DNA from: Chionoecetes opilio
Lineage: Eukaryota; Arthropoda; Malacostraca; Decapoda; Majidae
Length of the DNA: 64,000 nucleotides
Assembly (NCBI GenBank): GCA_016584305.1
Contig: JACEEZ010022664.1
Coordinates: 167,591 to 231,590, forward strand
Direction of reading: 5' to 3'
Shown: positions 1 to 27,530 of the stretch, in pieces
How positions within the stretch are numbered: the stretch's first letter is position 1
How the letters are laid out: the number at the start of each line of letters is the position of its first letter
Program-made: the position numbers and the translations under genes
The notes under the pieces: model-generated
What the model saw: only the letters and a program-made list of their open reading frames with translations
Database searches by the model: none
What the model was told of the DNA's origin: nothing

Positions 1-525
1 AGGTGGTTTTATTTCCATAAAAATGAATTTAAAAGTAAACAAACATGTAGGTAATACATATCAAACCATCAAGGGAAGTATTACAAATACTTGTAACAGG
101 TAAGTACTGAGGTTACATCATATAAGAGGCTGAATTGAATAGCCACCTAAGCCAACCCCCTACAACATTAGTCTTGGAAGACGCAGGAGTATTTTTCAGG
201 GTATTTTTTAGTGGAAAAAGTGTGACTTATAAGCCGTCAAATACGGTACTTGCCATTACTATTGTTTCTAAATATCTGCATTTGGAAGGTTTCTCCGGCA
301 CCAGTTAGCCGGCATATGTCAGACCTTACTGTAGTTAAATGGGTGATGGAGAGATATTGCCCTTCAATTGCCCTATAAGGGGTAATAATATAGACTTTCA
401 TCATTCATTAAATCTATGATGTCCCTATATCTGCCTTGACTCTGTAATAGCATCATGTGTTGACGTGTTCTCTAGGTCACACTTCTTTTATCTTTTTATC
501 AAGTGTGTGGTGATGGTTTGTGTGT

Positions 526-582
<57 letters not shown>

Positions 583-633
583 CTGAGCAATGTTATGTGT
601 ATGGGGAAAGTTATAGCAAAAAGTTTATGTTGA

Positions 634-1650
634 GGGTGGCAAATGATTGGATAGGGTGGTAAATGATTGGATAGGGTGGTGAATGATTGGATAGGGTGGC
701 AAATGATTGGATAGGGTGGTAAATGATTGGATAGGGTGGTGAATGATTGGATAGGGTGGTGAATGATTGGATAGGGTGGCAAATGATTGGATAGGGTGGT
801 AAATGATTGGATAGGGTGGTGAATGATTGGATAGGGTGGCAAATGATTGGATAGGGTGGCAAATGATTGGATAGGGTGGTAAATGATTGGATAGGGTGGC
901 GAATGATTGGATAGGGTGGCAAATGATTGGATAGGGTGGTAAATGATTGGATAGGGTGGTGAATGATTGGATAGGGTGGTAAATGATTGGATAGGGTGGC
1001 AAATGATTGGATAGGGTGGTAAATGATTGGATAGGGTGGTGAATGATTGGATAGGGTGGTGAATGATTGGATAGGGTGGTAAATGATTGGATAGGGTGGT
1101 GAATGATTGGATAGGGTGGCAAATGATTGGATAGGGTGGTAAATGATTGGATAGGGTGGTGAATGATTGGATAGGGTGGTGAATGATTGGATAGGGTGGT
1201 AAATGATTGGATAGGGTGGTGAATGATTGGATAGGGTGGCAAATGATTGGATAGGGTGGCAAATGATTGGATAGGGTGGTAAATGATTGGATAGGGTGGC
1301 GAATGATTGGATAGGGTGGCAAATGATTGGATAGGGTGGCAAATGATTGGATAGGGTGGTGAATGATTGGATAGGGTGGTAAATGATTGGATAGGGTGGC
1401 AAATGATTGGATAGGGTGGTAAATGATTGGATAGGGTGGTGAATGATTGGATAGGGTGGTGAATGATTGGATAGGGTGGTGAATGATTGGATAGGGTGGT
1501 AAATGATTGGATAGGGTGGTGAATGATTGGATAGGGTGGTAAATGATTGGATAGGGTGGTGAATGATTGGATAGGGTGGTGAATGATTGGATAGGGTGGT
1601 GAATGATTGGATAGGGTGGTAAATGATTGGATAGGGTGGTGAATGATTGG
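634..1650. repeat. 20-bp minisatellite, about 50 units
   Basis: Unit RAATGATTGGATAGGGTGGY. All 51 junctions differ only at the adjacent Y and R positions: TG 20, TA 16, CA 13, CG 2. The rest is invariant. Long open frames on the minus strand are a by-product of the repeat. Confidence 0.95.
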
Positions 1651-1756
1651 AATGAACTCAGTCATTAAGTGGTCAGTGCAGAGTCAATAGGGAGCTGTAA
1701 AAGGAGGCTAGACAATTTCATGGATGGGGATGAAAGGTGGATGTAGGTAGTGTTAA

Positions 1757-1948
1757 GTAACAGGAACTACCACGTGTAGGTCTCGCGGCCTCTTGTAGTT
1801 TCCTTATTTCCTTATGTTCTTATGTTCTTATGTTCTTATGTTCTTATGTTCTTATGTTCTTATTTTCTTATGTTCTTATGTTCTTATGTTCTTATGTTCT
1901 TATGTTCTTATTTTCTTATTTTCTTCTGTTCTTATGTTCTTATGTGTT
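1757..1948 (-). mobile_element. ACGTGGTAG short interspersed repeat with expanded tail
   Basis: acaggaactaccacgtgtag, gtctcgcggcctcttgtag, then an expanded (TTCTTATG)n tail up to the acceptor of the 69-nt ewg exon. Other copies: 7102-7180, 9841-9930 (+), 31139-31215 (+), 32250-32312 (+), 44709-44778, 60533-60597 (+). No Pol III boxes were seen. Confidence 0.7.
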
Positions 1949-1952
1949 GCAG

Positions 1953-17337
<15,385 letters not shown>

Positions 17338-17666
17338 TAAGGGTTGTACGAGGTGGGTGGCAGTCTCCCCCCCCTCCCCACCTGCCTCCCCCATTCCCCA
17401 CCAGCTGTTGAGGGTGGAGGGAAGGGAGGGGAGGGGAGGGGTAGTCCATCTGCCTCCCCTCACCCCCACACACACCCCCACCCACAGCTGTCTTTCTTAC
17501 CACCACAGCTTCTCACCAAAGACTAGGGGAGGACGTCTGGTATGTCATCCGTTTATTATTATTTACTTTACTATTACCATTCAAATGTTCCATTGTCTCG
17601 CATCTCTCAATTCGTTAGCTATTTTTTCTCCGTGCTTTCAATGGTATGTTATCATGTCATACGTTG
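17338..17666 (+). other. start of ewg 3' UTR
   Basis: Sequence after the stop holds C-rich and G-rich tracts (17368-17480) and no further coding match. An hAT-like MITE begins at 17675. No convincing polyadenylation signal was found before it; an AATAAA at 18045-18050 lies inside the MITE. The end of the transcript is not defined. Confidence 0.4.
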
Positions 17667-17674
17667 ATTATTAT

Positions 17675-18193
17675 CAGAGCTGGGCACTAAATACACATTG
17701 AATGTATTTAAATACTAAATACTAAATACATGGGAGAAATGTATTTAAATACTAAATACTAAATACATTTTACGAATGTATTCAAATACTAAATACTAAA
17801 TACATCAATTGTATTTAAATACATTTGTAAATACATTTTAAATACACACAAATTTTAACATGTACGAAAAAAATTAATTTCCTTAGGATTTCCTTAGATT
17901 TTGGGTTTCCTTAGAAATTTCCTTCTCAGGCCTAAATTTCCTTGAAATCAGGACATTTCCTTGCCAGTGAAACACTGGTTCACTGTAACATCAGGGTTGC
18001 CAGATAGTTGGTAGGGTTTATGGCCAAATTAACTGATAAAAAGTAATAAAATTTTTATATTAAATGTATTTAAATACAATGTATTTAAATACTCATAAAA
18101 GTATTTAAATACTGTTTTTAAATACATGACAACCAATGTATTTATAAATACATTTCTAAATACACAAATGTATTTAAACACTGCCCAGCTCTG
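17675..18193. mobile_element. hAT-like MITE, copy 1
   Basis: Termini CAGAGCTGGGCAC and TGCCCAGCTCTG are inverted repeats, flanked on both sides by ATTATTAT (8 bp). The interior is A/T-rich with reiterated tatttaaatac. hAT elements make 8-bp duplications and often start CAGNGNTGGGC. It lies after the ewg stop codon. Confidence 0.85.
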
Positions 18194-18201
18194 ATTATTA
18201 T

Positions 18202-18595
18202 TACTACCATTAATATTTTCCGTTGGCTCGCATCTCACAGTTCATTAGTTATTTTTTCTCCGTGTTTTCATTGAGTCGGCAGCGTGGTTCTGTGTTAGTG
18301 GAAGCTCCGGTGGTGACCAGATTCTCTCCCCTAGGGTCAGGATAAAGCTTTATTGGGAAGGGCATTGTCTGTAAGCCTGCAAAACTGACTCTATTTTTAT
18401 ATGGACGTGAAATGATGGGAAAGTGACAATTTGGGTGGATGAGTTTTCTTTTGTTGTGTCTTTGTCTCTTTTCCTTCCACCGCCCGATGATGTTTTAAGT
18501 TGTTTTATGGTAGTTGGTTGTGCTCTTCCCACTACGGCTCATATTCTGTCATTTAATTTGCCAAGTGTAATGTAATAATATGGAAAATGTCTGAC

Positions 18596-18630
<35 letters not shown>

Positions 18631-19186
18631 ACCTTTGATACTTCTCAAATTGAACAAAAAGAAAAGATTGTGAAGTGTACATATTAGTTCACAAGGCTAG
18701 GATTTTGGCTCTCAGTTACTATTATTTTATTTATTTTACTATAGCACCCCCCCTCCCCCCCCTCCCCCCCTCCTGTGTTCCCTTGCAGCCAGAGTTATGA
18801 CAATGCTAAGGTTAGGAGAATGTGTGTGTGTGTTGTGTGTGTGTGTGTACAGGATAAATAGGTCTTCATGTTGAGAGTAATATATTCAGTCAAGGTCAAG
18901 TGTTCCAGGAAAGAGGCAATAAGGTAGAAAGAGTTGAACCTGAACTCTATTTTGTATATGTGCAATTATGTCCTCAATTTCCCTCTCCATTGACCTTTTT
19001 TAGTGTTAATTATTTATTGAAGAATTCATACCATTTCCTGACTCTTTTCCTTCCTTCCTGACTCCACTATTTATAGATAGCCAGGTTATTGTGTCGTCTG
19101 CTTAGTGTCGGTCAAGCCTTGTGTTAGGGAGGGCTGTTCTTAAGTCTGTCTGATGGGATGTGTTTGTTGTTATCTAGTGGCGTTGT

Positions 19187-19188
<2 letters not shown>
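18202..19188. other. intergenic sequence, no gene recognised
   Basis: Single-copy-looking DNA with a (GA)n tract at 18598-18629, a C-rich patch at 18746-18774 and (GT)n at 18823-18848. It may include ewg 3' UTR. Confidence 0.4.
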
Positions 19189-19267
<79 letters not shown>

Positions 19268-19279
19268 GCACACACACGC

Positions 19280-19310
<31 letters not shown>

Positions 19311-19510
19311 GATGCCTGAACAACATAAAGAAGTACAGCTTCCCTCATAGAAATATAGAGGTTTGGAATGGACTAAATGAGGAGGTGATATCGGCAAAGA
19401 ATGTGCACCAGCTGAAAGAAAGACTGGATAAATGTAGATACGGAGATGGAACCCCACGAGTGTAGCTCAGGCCCTGTAAAACACAAGTAGGTAAATACAC
19501 ACACACGGGA
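19189..19510 (+). mobile_element. (CA)n plus LINE-type tail
   Basis: A 120-bp (CA)n run (19189-19310) precedes a stretch whose + frame reads VWNGLNEEVISAKNVHQLKE and RLDKCRYGDGTPRV, the usual C-terminal end of jockey/CR1-type RT proteins. It then continues tgtagctcaggccctgtaaa, the tail shared with the SINE at 56012, ending in (CA)n. Confidence 0.65.
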
Positions 19511-19935
19511 ATAAGACCCAGGGTTTGAGGAGCTATAAAAGACGCGTTCATTAGTATCCATCAAGAGTATGTTGTCAGAAAGATTTGTGGACGGTGTGAC
19601 TGAGATCTCGAAGGGTTGTCTGTCTGTCTGTCTGTCGGATGTTATTGGTTGTGTCACCTTGCATTGGTGTGTTGTTTCTGGATAGTTTTTTGTTGTAATG
19701 ATCAGATATGACATTGATGTTCACTCACACTTCCAAGTTGTCAATCAGCACAATTACGCGTTCGGTTTTATATGTCGTGGCGAAGACATCAATTGTTGGT
19801 CTTATGTTCATAGATTTGTCTACTAATTATTTTGGCTGAGTGCTCTATACATTCATTTTTTGACATGAACGTTTCGCTACTGTTGCCACTGCTATCTGGG
19901 ACTCATTCTCCTGGGAGTTAAAGTCTACAGCAGTC

Positions 19936-20148
19936 TTAACCCCTTGAGACCCAGAGCGTAATTTCCATTGTAATTTGGGTACCATTAGACAATTTTTAGT
20001 GAATATAAGCAATATTTTATAGATATGACCAGTTTAGTATCCTTGCCGACTAACTAATTTGGTATATTCAGTTATTTTTTGTAATTTTATGGCTCAACAA
20101 CATACATTTTTTTATAGCAAAGGAAAGATCTGGGCGAGAAGGGGTTAA
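19936..20148. mobile_element. piggyBac-like MITE, copy 3
   Basis: TTAACCCCTTGAGACCCAG at one end and CTGGGCGAGAAGGGGTTAA at the other, flanked by intact TTAA both sides. TTAA duplication and CCC ends are piggyBac hallmarks. Confidence 0.82.
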
Positions 20149-20518
20149 GATGAGGCTGAAATGTGTATCTCATGGGTAGATTTTATTAATTTTGACACAT
20201 AAGACATCCACCAGTGTGTGTATTAGGATGTAGCCGAGACGTGACATTCAGTGGCAGTCCCCGAGCTTGTTCATGTTGCTTTTGTTGGTGTATTAATGGC
20301 AGACTAATGTAGAGTTACCAAGGCGACATCTCTGACAGCTTAAGAGGCAATCCCACGGAGGCTGTTATTTCCAGTGCGGGGATATTCAATCATAGAAAAA
20401 GAACAAAAAGTAGGTTAAAGCAGGACTGTTCTAGAGCCCAGCCGTGGAATACATAAAAAGCGAAGATACAGTACGGAGGAAATATCAATGTCATATTTTC
20501 CTGAGACTTGAAAACCTT

Positions 20519-20990
20519 AATGAGAAGTGAGTGCAGGTTGCTGAAGAGGTTTTTAATGCTGACCGTAACTTAGTGAGAAGTGAATGCAGGTTGCTGAAGA
20601 GGTTTTTAATGCTGACCTTAACTTAATGAGAAGTGAGTGCAGGTTGCTGAAGAGGTTTTTAATGCTGACCTTAACTTAATGAGAAGTGAGTGCTGATTGC
20701 TGAAGAGGTTTTTAATGCTGACCTTAACTTAGTGAGAAGTGAATGCAGGTTGCTGAAGAGGTTTTTAATGCTGACCTTAACTTAGTGAGAAGTGAGCGCT
20801 GATTGCTGAAGAGGTTTTAAATGCTAACCTTAAAATGAGAAGTGAGTGCAGGTTGCTGAAGAGGTTTTTAATGCTGACCGTAACTTAGTGAGAAGTGAAT
20901 GCAGGTTGCTGAAGAGGTTTTTAATGCTGACCTTAACTTAATGAGAAGTGAGTGCAGGTTGCTGAAGAGGTTTTAAATGCTAGGAATGTA
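20519..20990. repeat. 53-bp minisatellite, about 9 units
   Basis: Unit contains gagaagtgagtgcaggttgc, tgaagaggtttttaatgctg and accttaactta. Confidence 0.93.
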
Positions 20991-21234
20991 CAGTGGAATT
21001 AATGTCCTTGATTCACATGAACTCCATTGAGAATCCTTGGTAATGTAAAGCTGCATTTCTTTATCTTGCTATAATTATCAGTATTATTCATACACATTAA
21101 AGGGTCTTTCAGTAATGTTATCACTAGTCAACATCTCATCATCCTCATCACAGTCCTGGCTTAGTGTTGAAGCGCTAAAAGTAAACAGTTGACGGATCTC
21201 CTAAACAACACTGATTTTATACATGACATTTAGT

Positions 21235-21690
21235 AATAAATTAACTTCAGAATATGAGAAGGACGAGAACATTTTACTAACTTAGACTATGAAAAGGACA
21301 AGAACACTTTATTAACTTAGGAGTATGAAAAGGACAAGAACATTTTATTAACTTAGGAGTATGAAAAGGACAAGAACATTTTACTAACTTAGACTATGAA
21401 AAGGACAAGAACATTTTACTAACTTAGACTGAAAAGGTCGAGAACATTTTACTAACTTAGACTATGAAAAGGACGAGAACATTTTACTAACTTCAGAATA
21501 TGAGAAGGACAAGAACATTTTATTAACTTCAGAATATGAGAAGGACAAGAACATTTTATTAACTTCAGAATATGAGAAGGACAAGAACATTTTATTAACT
21601 TCAGAATATGAGAAGGACAAGAACATTTTATTAACTTAAGAATATGAGAAGGACGAGAACATTTTACTAACTTAGAATATGAAAAAGGAC
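21235..21690. repeat. 36-bp minisatellite, about 13 units
   Basis: Unit agaatatgagaaggacaaga then acattttattaacttc, with indels among the first units. Confidence 0.92.
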
Positions 21691-22014
21691 TAGTGTTCTT
21701 CGGAGACTTTTCAATATTTGACATTTATTTTTATGATTTGCACGTCATGATATTTTATGATATTTATCTCAAAAGTCGTACGTATATTAATTTATAATGC
21801 TCCTTCATATTTCTCCTGACTTATTCACATTATTTAAGTCTTTGATGCATCTCATAAATTGATTTTCTGTTTGCTTATCAATATCAGTTACCAAGGTTAC
21901 AGTTTATGAAGTGAGCAGTGTAGATCTGTAATAACTCTTTGTAAGGACAATTTTAGTCTGCTAAGAATCCTATATAAACCTGCAGAAGGGTTTTTTGCTG
22001 ATGCTAGAGAAGGG

Positions 22015-23064
22015 AATCCAGTCAAGTTAGGAATATGGTCAGAAAAGAATTCAGTCAAGTTAAGAATGTGGTCAGAAAAGGATTCAGTCAAGTTAGGAAT
22101 GTGGTCAGAAAAGGATTCAGTCAAGTTAGGAATGTGGTCAGAAAAGGATTCAGTCAAGTTAGGAATGTGGTCAGAAAAGGATTGTCAAGTTAGGAATGTG
22201 GTCAGAAAAGGATTCAGTCAAGTTAGGAATGTGGTCAGAAAAGAATCCAGTCAAGTTAGGAATGTGGTTAGAAAAGGATTCAGTCAAGTTAGGAATGTGG
22301 TCAGAAAAGGATCCAGTCAAGTTAGGAATGTGGTCAGAAAAGGATCCAGTCAAGTTAGGAATGTGGTCAGAAAAGGATTCAGTAAAGTTAGGAATGTGGT
22401 CAGAAAAGGATCCAGTCAAGTTAGGAATGTGGTCAGAAAAGGATCCAGTCAAGTTAGGAATGTGGTCAGAAAAGGATCCAGGCAAGTTAGGAATGTGGTC
22501 AGAAAAGGATTCAGTCAAGTTAGGAATGTGGTCAGAAAAGGATCCAGTCAAGTTAGGAATGTGGTCAGAAAAGAATCCAGTCAAGTTAGGAATGTGGTCA
22601 GAAAAGGATCCAGTCAAGTTAGGAATGTGGTCAGAAAAGGATCCAGTAAGTTAGGAATGTGGTCAGAAAAGGATCCAGTCAAGTTAGGAATGTGGTCAGA
22701 AAAGGATCCAGTCAAGTTAGGAATGTGGTCAGAAAAGGATTCAGTCAAGTTAGGAATGTGGTCAGAAAAGGATCCAGTCAAGTTAGGAATGTGGTCAGAA
22801 AAGGATTCAGTCAAGTTAGGAATGTGGTCAGAAAAGGATCCAGTCAAGTTAGGAATGTGGTCAGAAAAGGATCCAGTCAAGTTAGGAAGGTGGTCAGAAA
22901 AGGATCCAGTCAAGTTAGGAATGTGGTCAGAAAAGGATCCAGTCAAGTTAGGAAGGTGGTCAGAAAAGGATCCAGTCAAGTTAGGAAGGTGGTCAGAAAA
23001 GGATCCAGTCAAGTTAGGAAGGTGGTCAGAAAAGGATCCAGTCAAGTTAGGAAGGTGGTCAAGC
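22015..23064. repeat. 33-bp minisatellite, about 32 units
   Basis: Unit ggatccagtcaagttaggaa then tgtggtcagaaaa. Because 33 is divisible by three and the unit lacks stops in several frames, it shows open frames up to 335 codons (VKLGMWSEKDP repeats), but small indels switch frame freely, so no protein is inferred. Confidence 0.95.
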
Positions 23065-23234
23065 ATTGGGTAATTTTCCTTGACTAGAAAAACACCAGCT
23101 GTCCTGATGAACATGGTCTGCCCTTTGCACTTCACCTTGCCGTAGAATCAATTAATTTAAGCTCATTTTCTTACAATTTCGCCCCAAAACATCACTGAAT
23201 CAGCCAGTTTATTAAATACGTTGAGTCATTTCTC

Positions 23235-23443
23235 TTAACCCCTTGAGACCCAGAACGTAATTTCCATGGTAATTTTGGCTACCATTAGACAATTTTCAGT
23301 GACTATAAGCAATATTTTATAGATATGACCTGTTTAGTATCCTTGTCGATTAACTAATTGGGTATATTTAGTTACTTCTCGTATTTTTATGGCTAACAAC
23401 ATACAATTTTTTATAGCAAGGAAAATCTGGTGTGAAGGGTTAA
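23235..23443. mobile_element. piggyBac-like MITE, copy 4
   Basis: It starts TTAACCCCTTGAGACCCAG and ends GTGTGAAGGGTTAA with the family interior. It lies just after the long 33-bp minisatellite. Confidence 0.8.
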
Positions 23444-24199
23444 GGAGCTCAGAACTCTGTTTAGTCGCATTCTTGTCAGGGAGGTAACGGTGATGATCGA
23501 GGCTGAGGACGGCACCAAATAAACAATTATGGCTGTGATAATGTAACATGGTATTGTGTCAGGATAGAGCTGCTGGTTAGACCTTCTCAGAGACAGGCTG
23601 GGGAGATGCAAGACTACCAATACAACGACATTTACCATCAACAACACTACAGTCGCCAAGCACTAATGTCGCCAGGCGCCATATATTACCAATTTTAGCA
23701 TCACTACAGATGTGTATGTGCCACTAAAGAGCCATGCACAGTAGTTAATTTACCTTTTCAGGCACAACAATTCTGTAAGTCGAGCTAATTGAATATCATG
23801 GCGCCTGTGATACATTGTGAGTGCGACTCTAGTGTTATTGACGGTAGTGATTTCCAGTGCTAGAACGGGAACTTCTAAGCTTTTACATCTTTCCGTGGCC
23901 AAGGCTGCTTGTGTGGGTTCACGTTTTGGCGCTGAAGAAGCAGTTAGTGCAAGTCAGTAAAGTCAGTCAACGAAAGCACAGACATTAGCATAAGGAAAGA
24001 TTTGAAAGATTAGCTTCATCTTTTCATCCCTCTTCATAGAAACTTTGCTCTCTATTAACAAGAAAAAACATTAAAGTAAAAAGTAGGAAAAGCAGTTAAT
24101 GCAAGTCAGTCAACAGAAGCACAAGAAAGATTTAAAGCAGCAAGCATCCTTTCATCCCTCTCCATAGACACTGCTCTCTATTAACAAGATGAATATAAA

Positions 24200-24525
24200 A
24201 GAATCCAGTCAAGTTAGGAATGTGGTCAAAAAAGGATCCAGTCAAGTTAGGAATGTGTCAGAAAAGGATCCAGTCAAGTTAGGAATGTGTCAGAAAAGGA
24301 TCCAATCAAGTTAGGAATGTGGTCAAAAAAGGATCCAGTCAAGTTAGGAATGTGTCAGAAAAGGATCCAGTCAAGTTAGGAATGTGTCAGAAAAGGATCC
24401 AATCAAGTTAGGAATGTGTCAGAAAAGGATCCAATCAAGTTAGGAATGTGTCAGAAAAGGATCCAATCAAGTTAGGAATGTGTCAGAAAAGGATCCAATC
24501 AAGTTAGGAATGTGTCAGAAAAGAT
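24200..24525. repeat. second array of the 33-bp family, about 10 units of mostly 32 bp
   Basis: Units match ggatccagtcaagttaggaa then tgtgtcagaaaa, lacking one g relative to the array at 22015-23064. The arrays are 1.1 kb apart. Confidence 0.93.
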
Positions 24526-24674
24526 CAGAAAAACATTAAAGTAATCATTCATTTAAAGTAATCATCCTGGATGCTCCCCATTTCTCCCTCTCGATCTCCT
24601 AATGAGTAATAAGATTCCTGAAAGACTGTGTGTTTACCGAGAAGGTGTTCATCAAGGGTTTCATCCACTCGTGT

Positions 24675-24943
24675 CTGTTTATTTTAACGAGGTGAAAAAT
24701 CCTGACCCCTTGCTGCTTACTGACTGACATTAAATTTTGATGCCAGGAGAAGGGAATACTACGCTTCTTCTAAATTTCAGCTGTATTTTATCATAGTTAC
24801 CATATTATCAGGTAAACCTTGGCATAACTTGAAGCATGAGACCTTATGATTGATTGATTTAATGCCAAAAAAGGGGGAATGTGCCAGACGAGACCTTATG
24901 ATAGAATGGAATTTTTGCCTTGTTAAAAAAAAATTGACTGTAG
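24675..24943. mobile_element. MITE of the ACGAGGYGAAAA family, copy 2
   Basis: Family interior (gctgcttactgactgac, atgccaggagaagggaa, ttatcatagttaccat) with ends tgtttattttaacgagg and ccttgttaaaaaaaaattga. It carries an extra 50 bp after cttatgat. Confidence 0.7.
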
Positions 24944-25340
24944 TGTTTGGTGTTCATGGCCCTTAAGCTGTCAGTAAATTCTCCCGTGTGCTCAGTTAAT
25001 AAGGTTGTTGACATGCTATAGTCCATAATGAAGAGGTGTGTGTGTGTGTGTGCACAAGCATAGGCAATACATAGTTCTTATTTGTGATACATGTTGTGTG
25101 TATCAGTAGGTCATTTTAAATTTTTTAGTGGGAGTGGCATGAGTTGAAACACAGCCACTGATTATATGTACAAGATATCAGTTTGAATGCTTTAATGGCT
25201 TATAAAGAAGTGTTGCTTTGATGTGGACAGCACTGATCAGGGTGTAGATAGTCCTTTGTCCTTTCTTTTTGCAATTCTATTAGTGATTTTATATATTATT
25301 ATTAGTCAAGTGTTTTTATTGCAAGGAAAGTGTGAGGGAT

Positions 25341-25391
<51 letters not shown>

Positions 25392-25739
25392 CCCGTTGTA
25401 TGTGAGAGAGAGACAGAGAGCAAACCTTATAATTATTTAGTCTTTCAGGAGTTGCCATATTAAGTGTGAGGAACTGTTACCTATTCATTACAGCGCGTCT
25501 TGATAACAAACTTGGGGTCATGTATTATCGGTGAATCTTTTGGTGTGAAGGTAATATGAGTAACGTAAGACCATCTGTGAACTTGTGAGTGATTAGATGT
25601 TTTATAAGATTAAAAAATGAGAGTGAGGCATGAGAAATGAGTGAAGGCAGGATTGATTTGTGGTATGGATGGATTATATGGCTGAGGTTGTATAAAAATG
25701 CAAAAAAGGCTGAAAAATGAGGAACTAGTAAAGGGAGAT

Positions 25740-26130
25740 AAGAAAAGAAGGTTGGGAGGAGAAATAAGAGTGAAGAAATAATTGTTTAGAAGCAGAGAAG
25801 TGACAAAAAACAAGCAATAAATGAAAACAGAGTAGAGAGAGAGACAAGGCGAAAATGGCTGAAATGATGAGGAAAGACTGAAGGGAGATAAGAAAAAAGG
25901 GGGAGAGAGGTAATGGAGCAGAGAAATAACAGTTTAGAAGCAGAGAAGTGACAAAAAATAAGCAATAAATGAAAACAGTAGAGAAACAAGGCGAAAATGG
26001 CTAAAAAGACGAAGGACTGAAGGGAGGTAAGAAAAAAGGGGGAGAGAGGTAATGGAGCAGAGAAATAACAGTTTAGAAGCAGAGAAGTGACCAAAAACAA
26101 AGCAATAAAATGAAAACAGTAGAGAGACAA
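25740..26130. repeat. about 130-bp tandem repeat, three imperfect units
   Basis: Repeats of gcagagaagtgacaaaaaac, aagcaataaatgaaaacag and ctgaagggagataagaaaa. No coding evidence on either strand. Confidence 0.8.
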
Positions 26131-26729
26131 GGTAGAATCAGTTAAGGGTTTTAGCCCACACACTTCACAGAGAGGGGGGGGTGGGCACAGAGCCAGGGTG
26201 TTATTACAGGGACTAAGTGACCTGGTTTATTTCTTCGTATGATAATAAGAAAAGACGTAAAAACAATACCCCAGCGCGCGTAGAAGCTAGCAGATGTAGA
26301 TACGTATAAAGTAGTGAAACATGGTACAAAACGAGACAGGTGGGAATTATAACCATCTTGTCGTCTTTATTGTTATTATTATTATTATTATTATTATCAT
26401 TACGATTGATTATCTCTTATCATAATCATTGCTTTCATAACTTTGATCTTATTTTATTTAATGTGTTAATTTTATTTTGATACACCCACCCAGGTAGGAG
26501 TAGAGGAATCATTGCATCATTCTCCATCTCATGTCTTCAACGCTGCCCAAATATGTCTCAGAATCAATATTTTCTACTGACTCACAAAAATTCTCTTACT
26601 TTATATGCACTGCAAATAATTATGCAAAGAACTAGTGGGTTTCTTTTTCTGTGGTTCCGTAATGTCTTTTCCTTCAATGTCTCTTGCTTCCTTCCTTTCC
26701 AATGTCTTCCTCAATTTTTCCTCAGAGTA

Positions 26730-27530
26730 AATCAAGCTTTTCCTCAGAGTAAGACAAGCTTTTCCTCAGTAAGACAAGCTTTTCCTCATAGTAAAACAAG
26801 CTTTTCTTCAGAGTAAGACAAACTTTTCCTCAGAGTAAGACAAGCTTTTCCTCAGTAAGACAAGCTTTTCCTCAGAGTAAGACAAGCTTTTCCTCAGAGT
26901 AAGACACTTTTCTTCAGAGTAAGACAAACTTTTCCTCAGAGTAAAACAAGCTTTTCCTCAGTAGTAAAACAAGCTTTTCCTCAGAGTAAATTGAGCTTTT
27001 CCTCAGAGTAAAACAAGCTTTTCCTCAGAGTAAAACAAAGTTTTCCTCAGGGTAAAACAAGCTTTTCCTCAGAGTAAAACAAGCTTTTCCTCAGAGTAAA
27101 ACGAAGCTTTTCCTCAGAGTAAAACAAGCTTTTCCTCAGAGTAAAACAAGCTTTTCCTCAGAGTAAAACAAGCTTTTCCTCAGAGTAAAACAAGCTTTTC
27201 CTCAGAGTAAATCAAGCTTTTCCTCAGAGTAAGACAAGCTTTTCCTCAGAGTAAGACAAGCTTTTCCTCAGAGTAAATCAAGCTTTTCCTCAGAGTAAAT
27301 CAAGCTTTTCCTCAGAGTAAGACAAGCTTTTCCTCAGAGTAAATCAAGCTTTTCCTCAGAGTAAGACAAGCTTTTCCTCAGAGTAAATCAAGCTTTTCCT
27401 CAGAGTAAATCAAGCTTTTCCTCAGAGTAAATCAAGCTTTTCCTCAGAGTAAGACAAGCTTTTCCTCAGAGTAAATCAAGCTTTTCCTCAGAGTAAATCA
27501 AGCTTTTCCTCAGATTAAATCAAGCTTTTC
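26730..27530. repeat. 22-bp minisatellite, about 36 units
   Basis: Unit cagagtaaaacaagcttttcct with the variable triplet aaa/aga/aat-c; one HindIII-like aagctt per unit. Confidence 0.95.

Noticed and set aside
477..1665. Long minus-strand open frames encoding PPYPIIHHPIQSFTTLSNHL repeats
   Set aside because: They are read-through of the 20-bp satellite (three units equal 20 codons) open in all three frames; no start context, splice sites or family match.
22066..23073. 335-codon + strand open frame (VKLGMWSEKDP repeats)
   Set aside because: Product of a stop-free 33-bp satellite; indels such as the loss near 22182 and 22648 change frame without any stop, showing no coding constraint.
26730..27530. 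Regular repeats resembling a CRISPR array
   Set aside because: Direct tandem units without spacers in a eukaryotic genome; a minisatellite.
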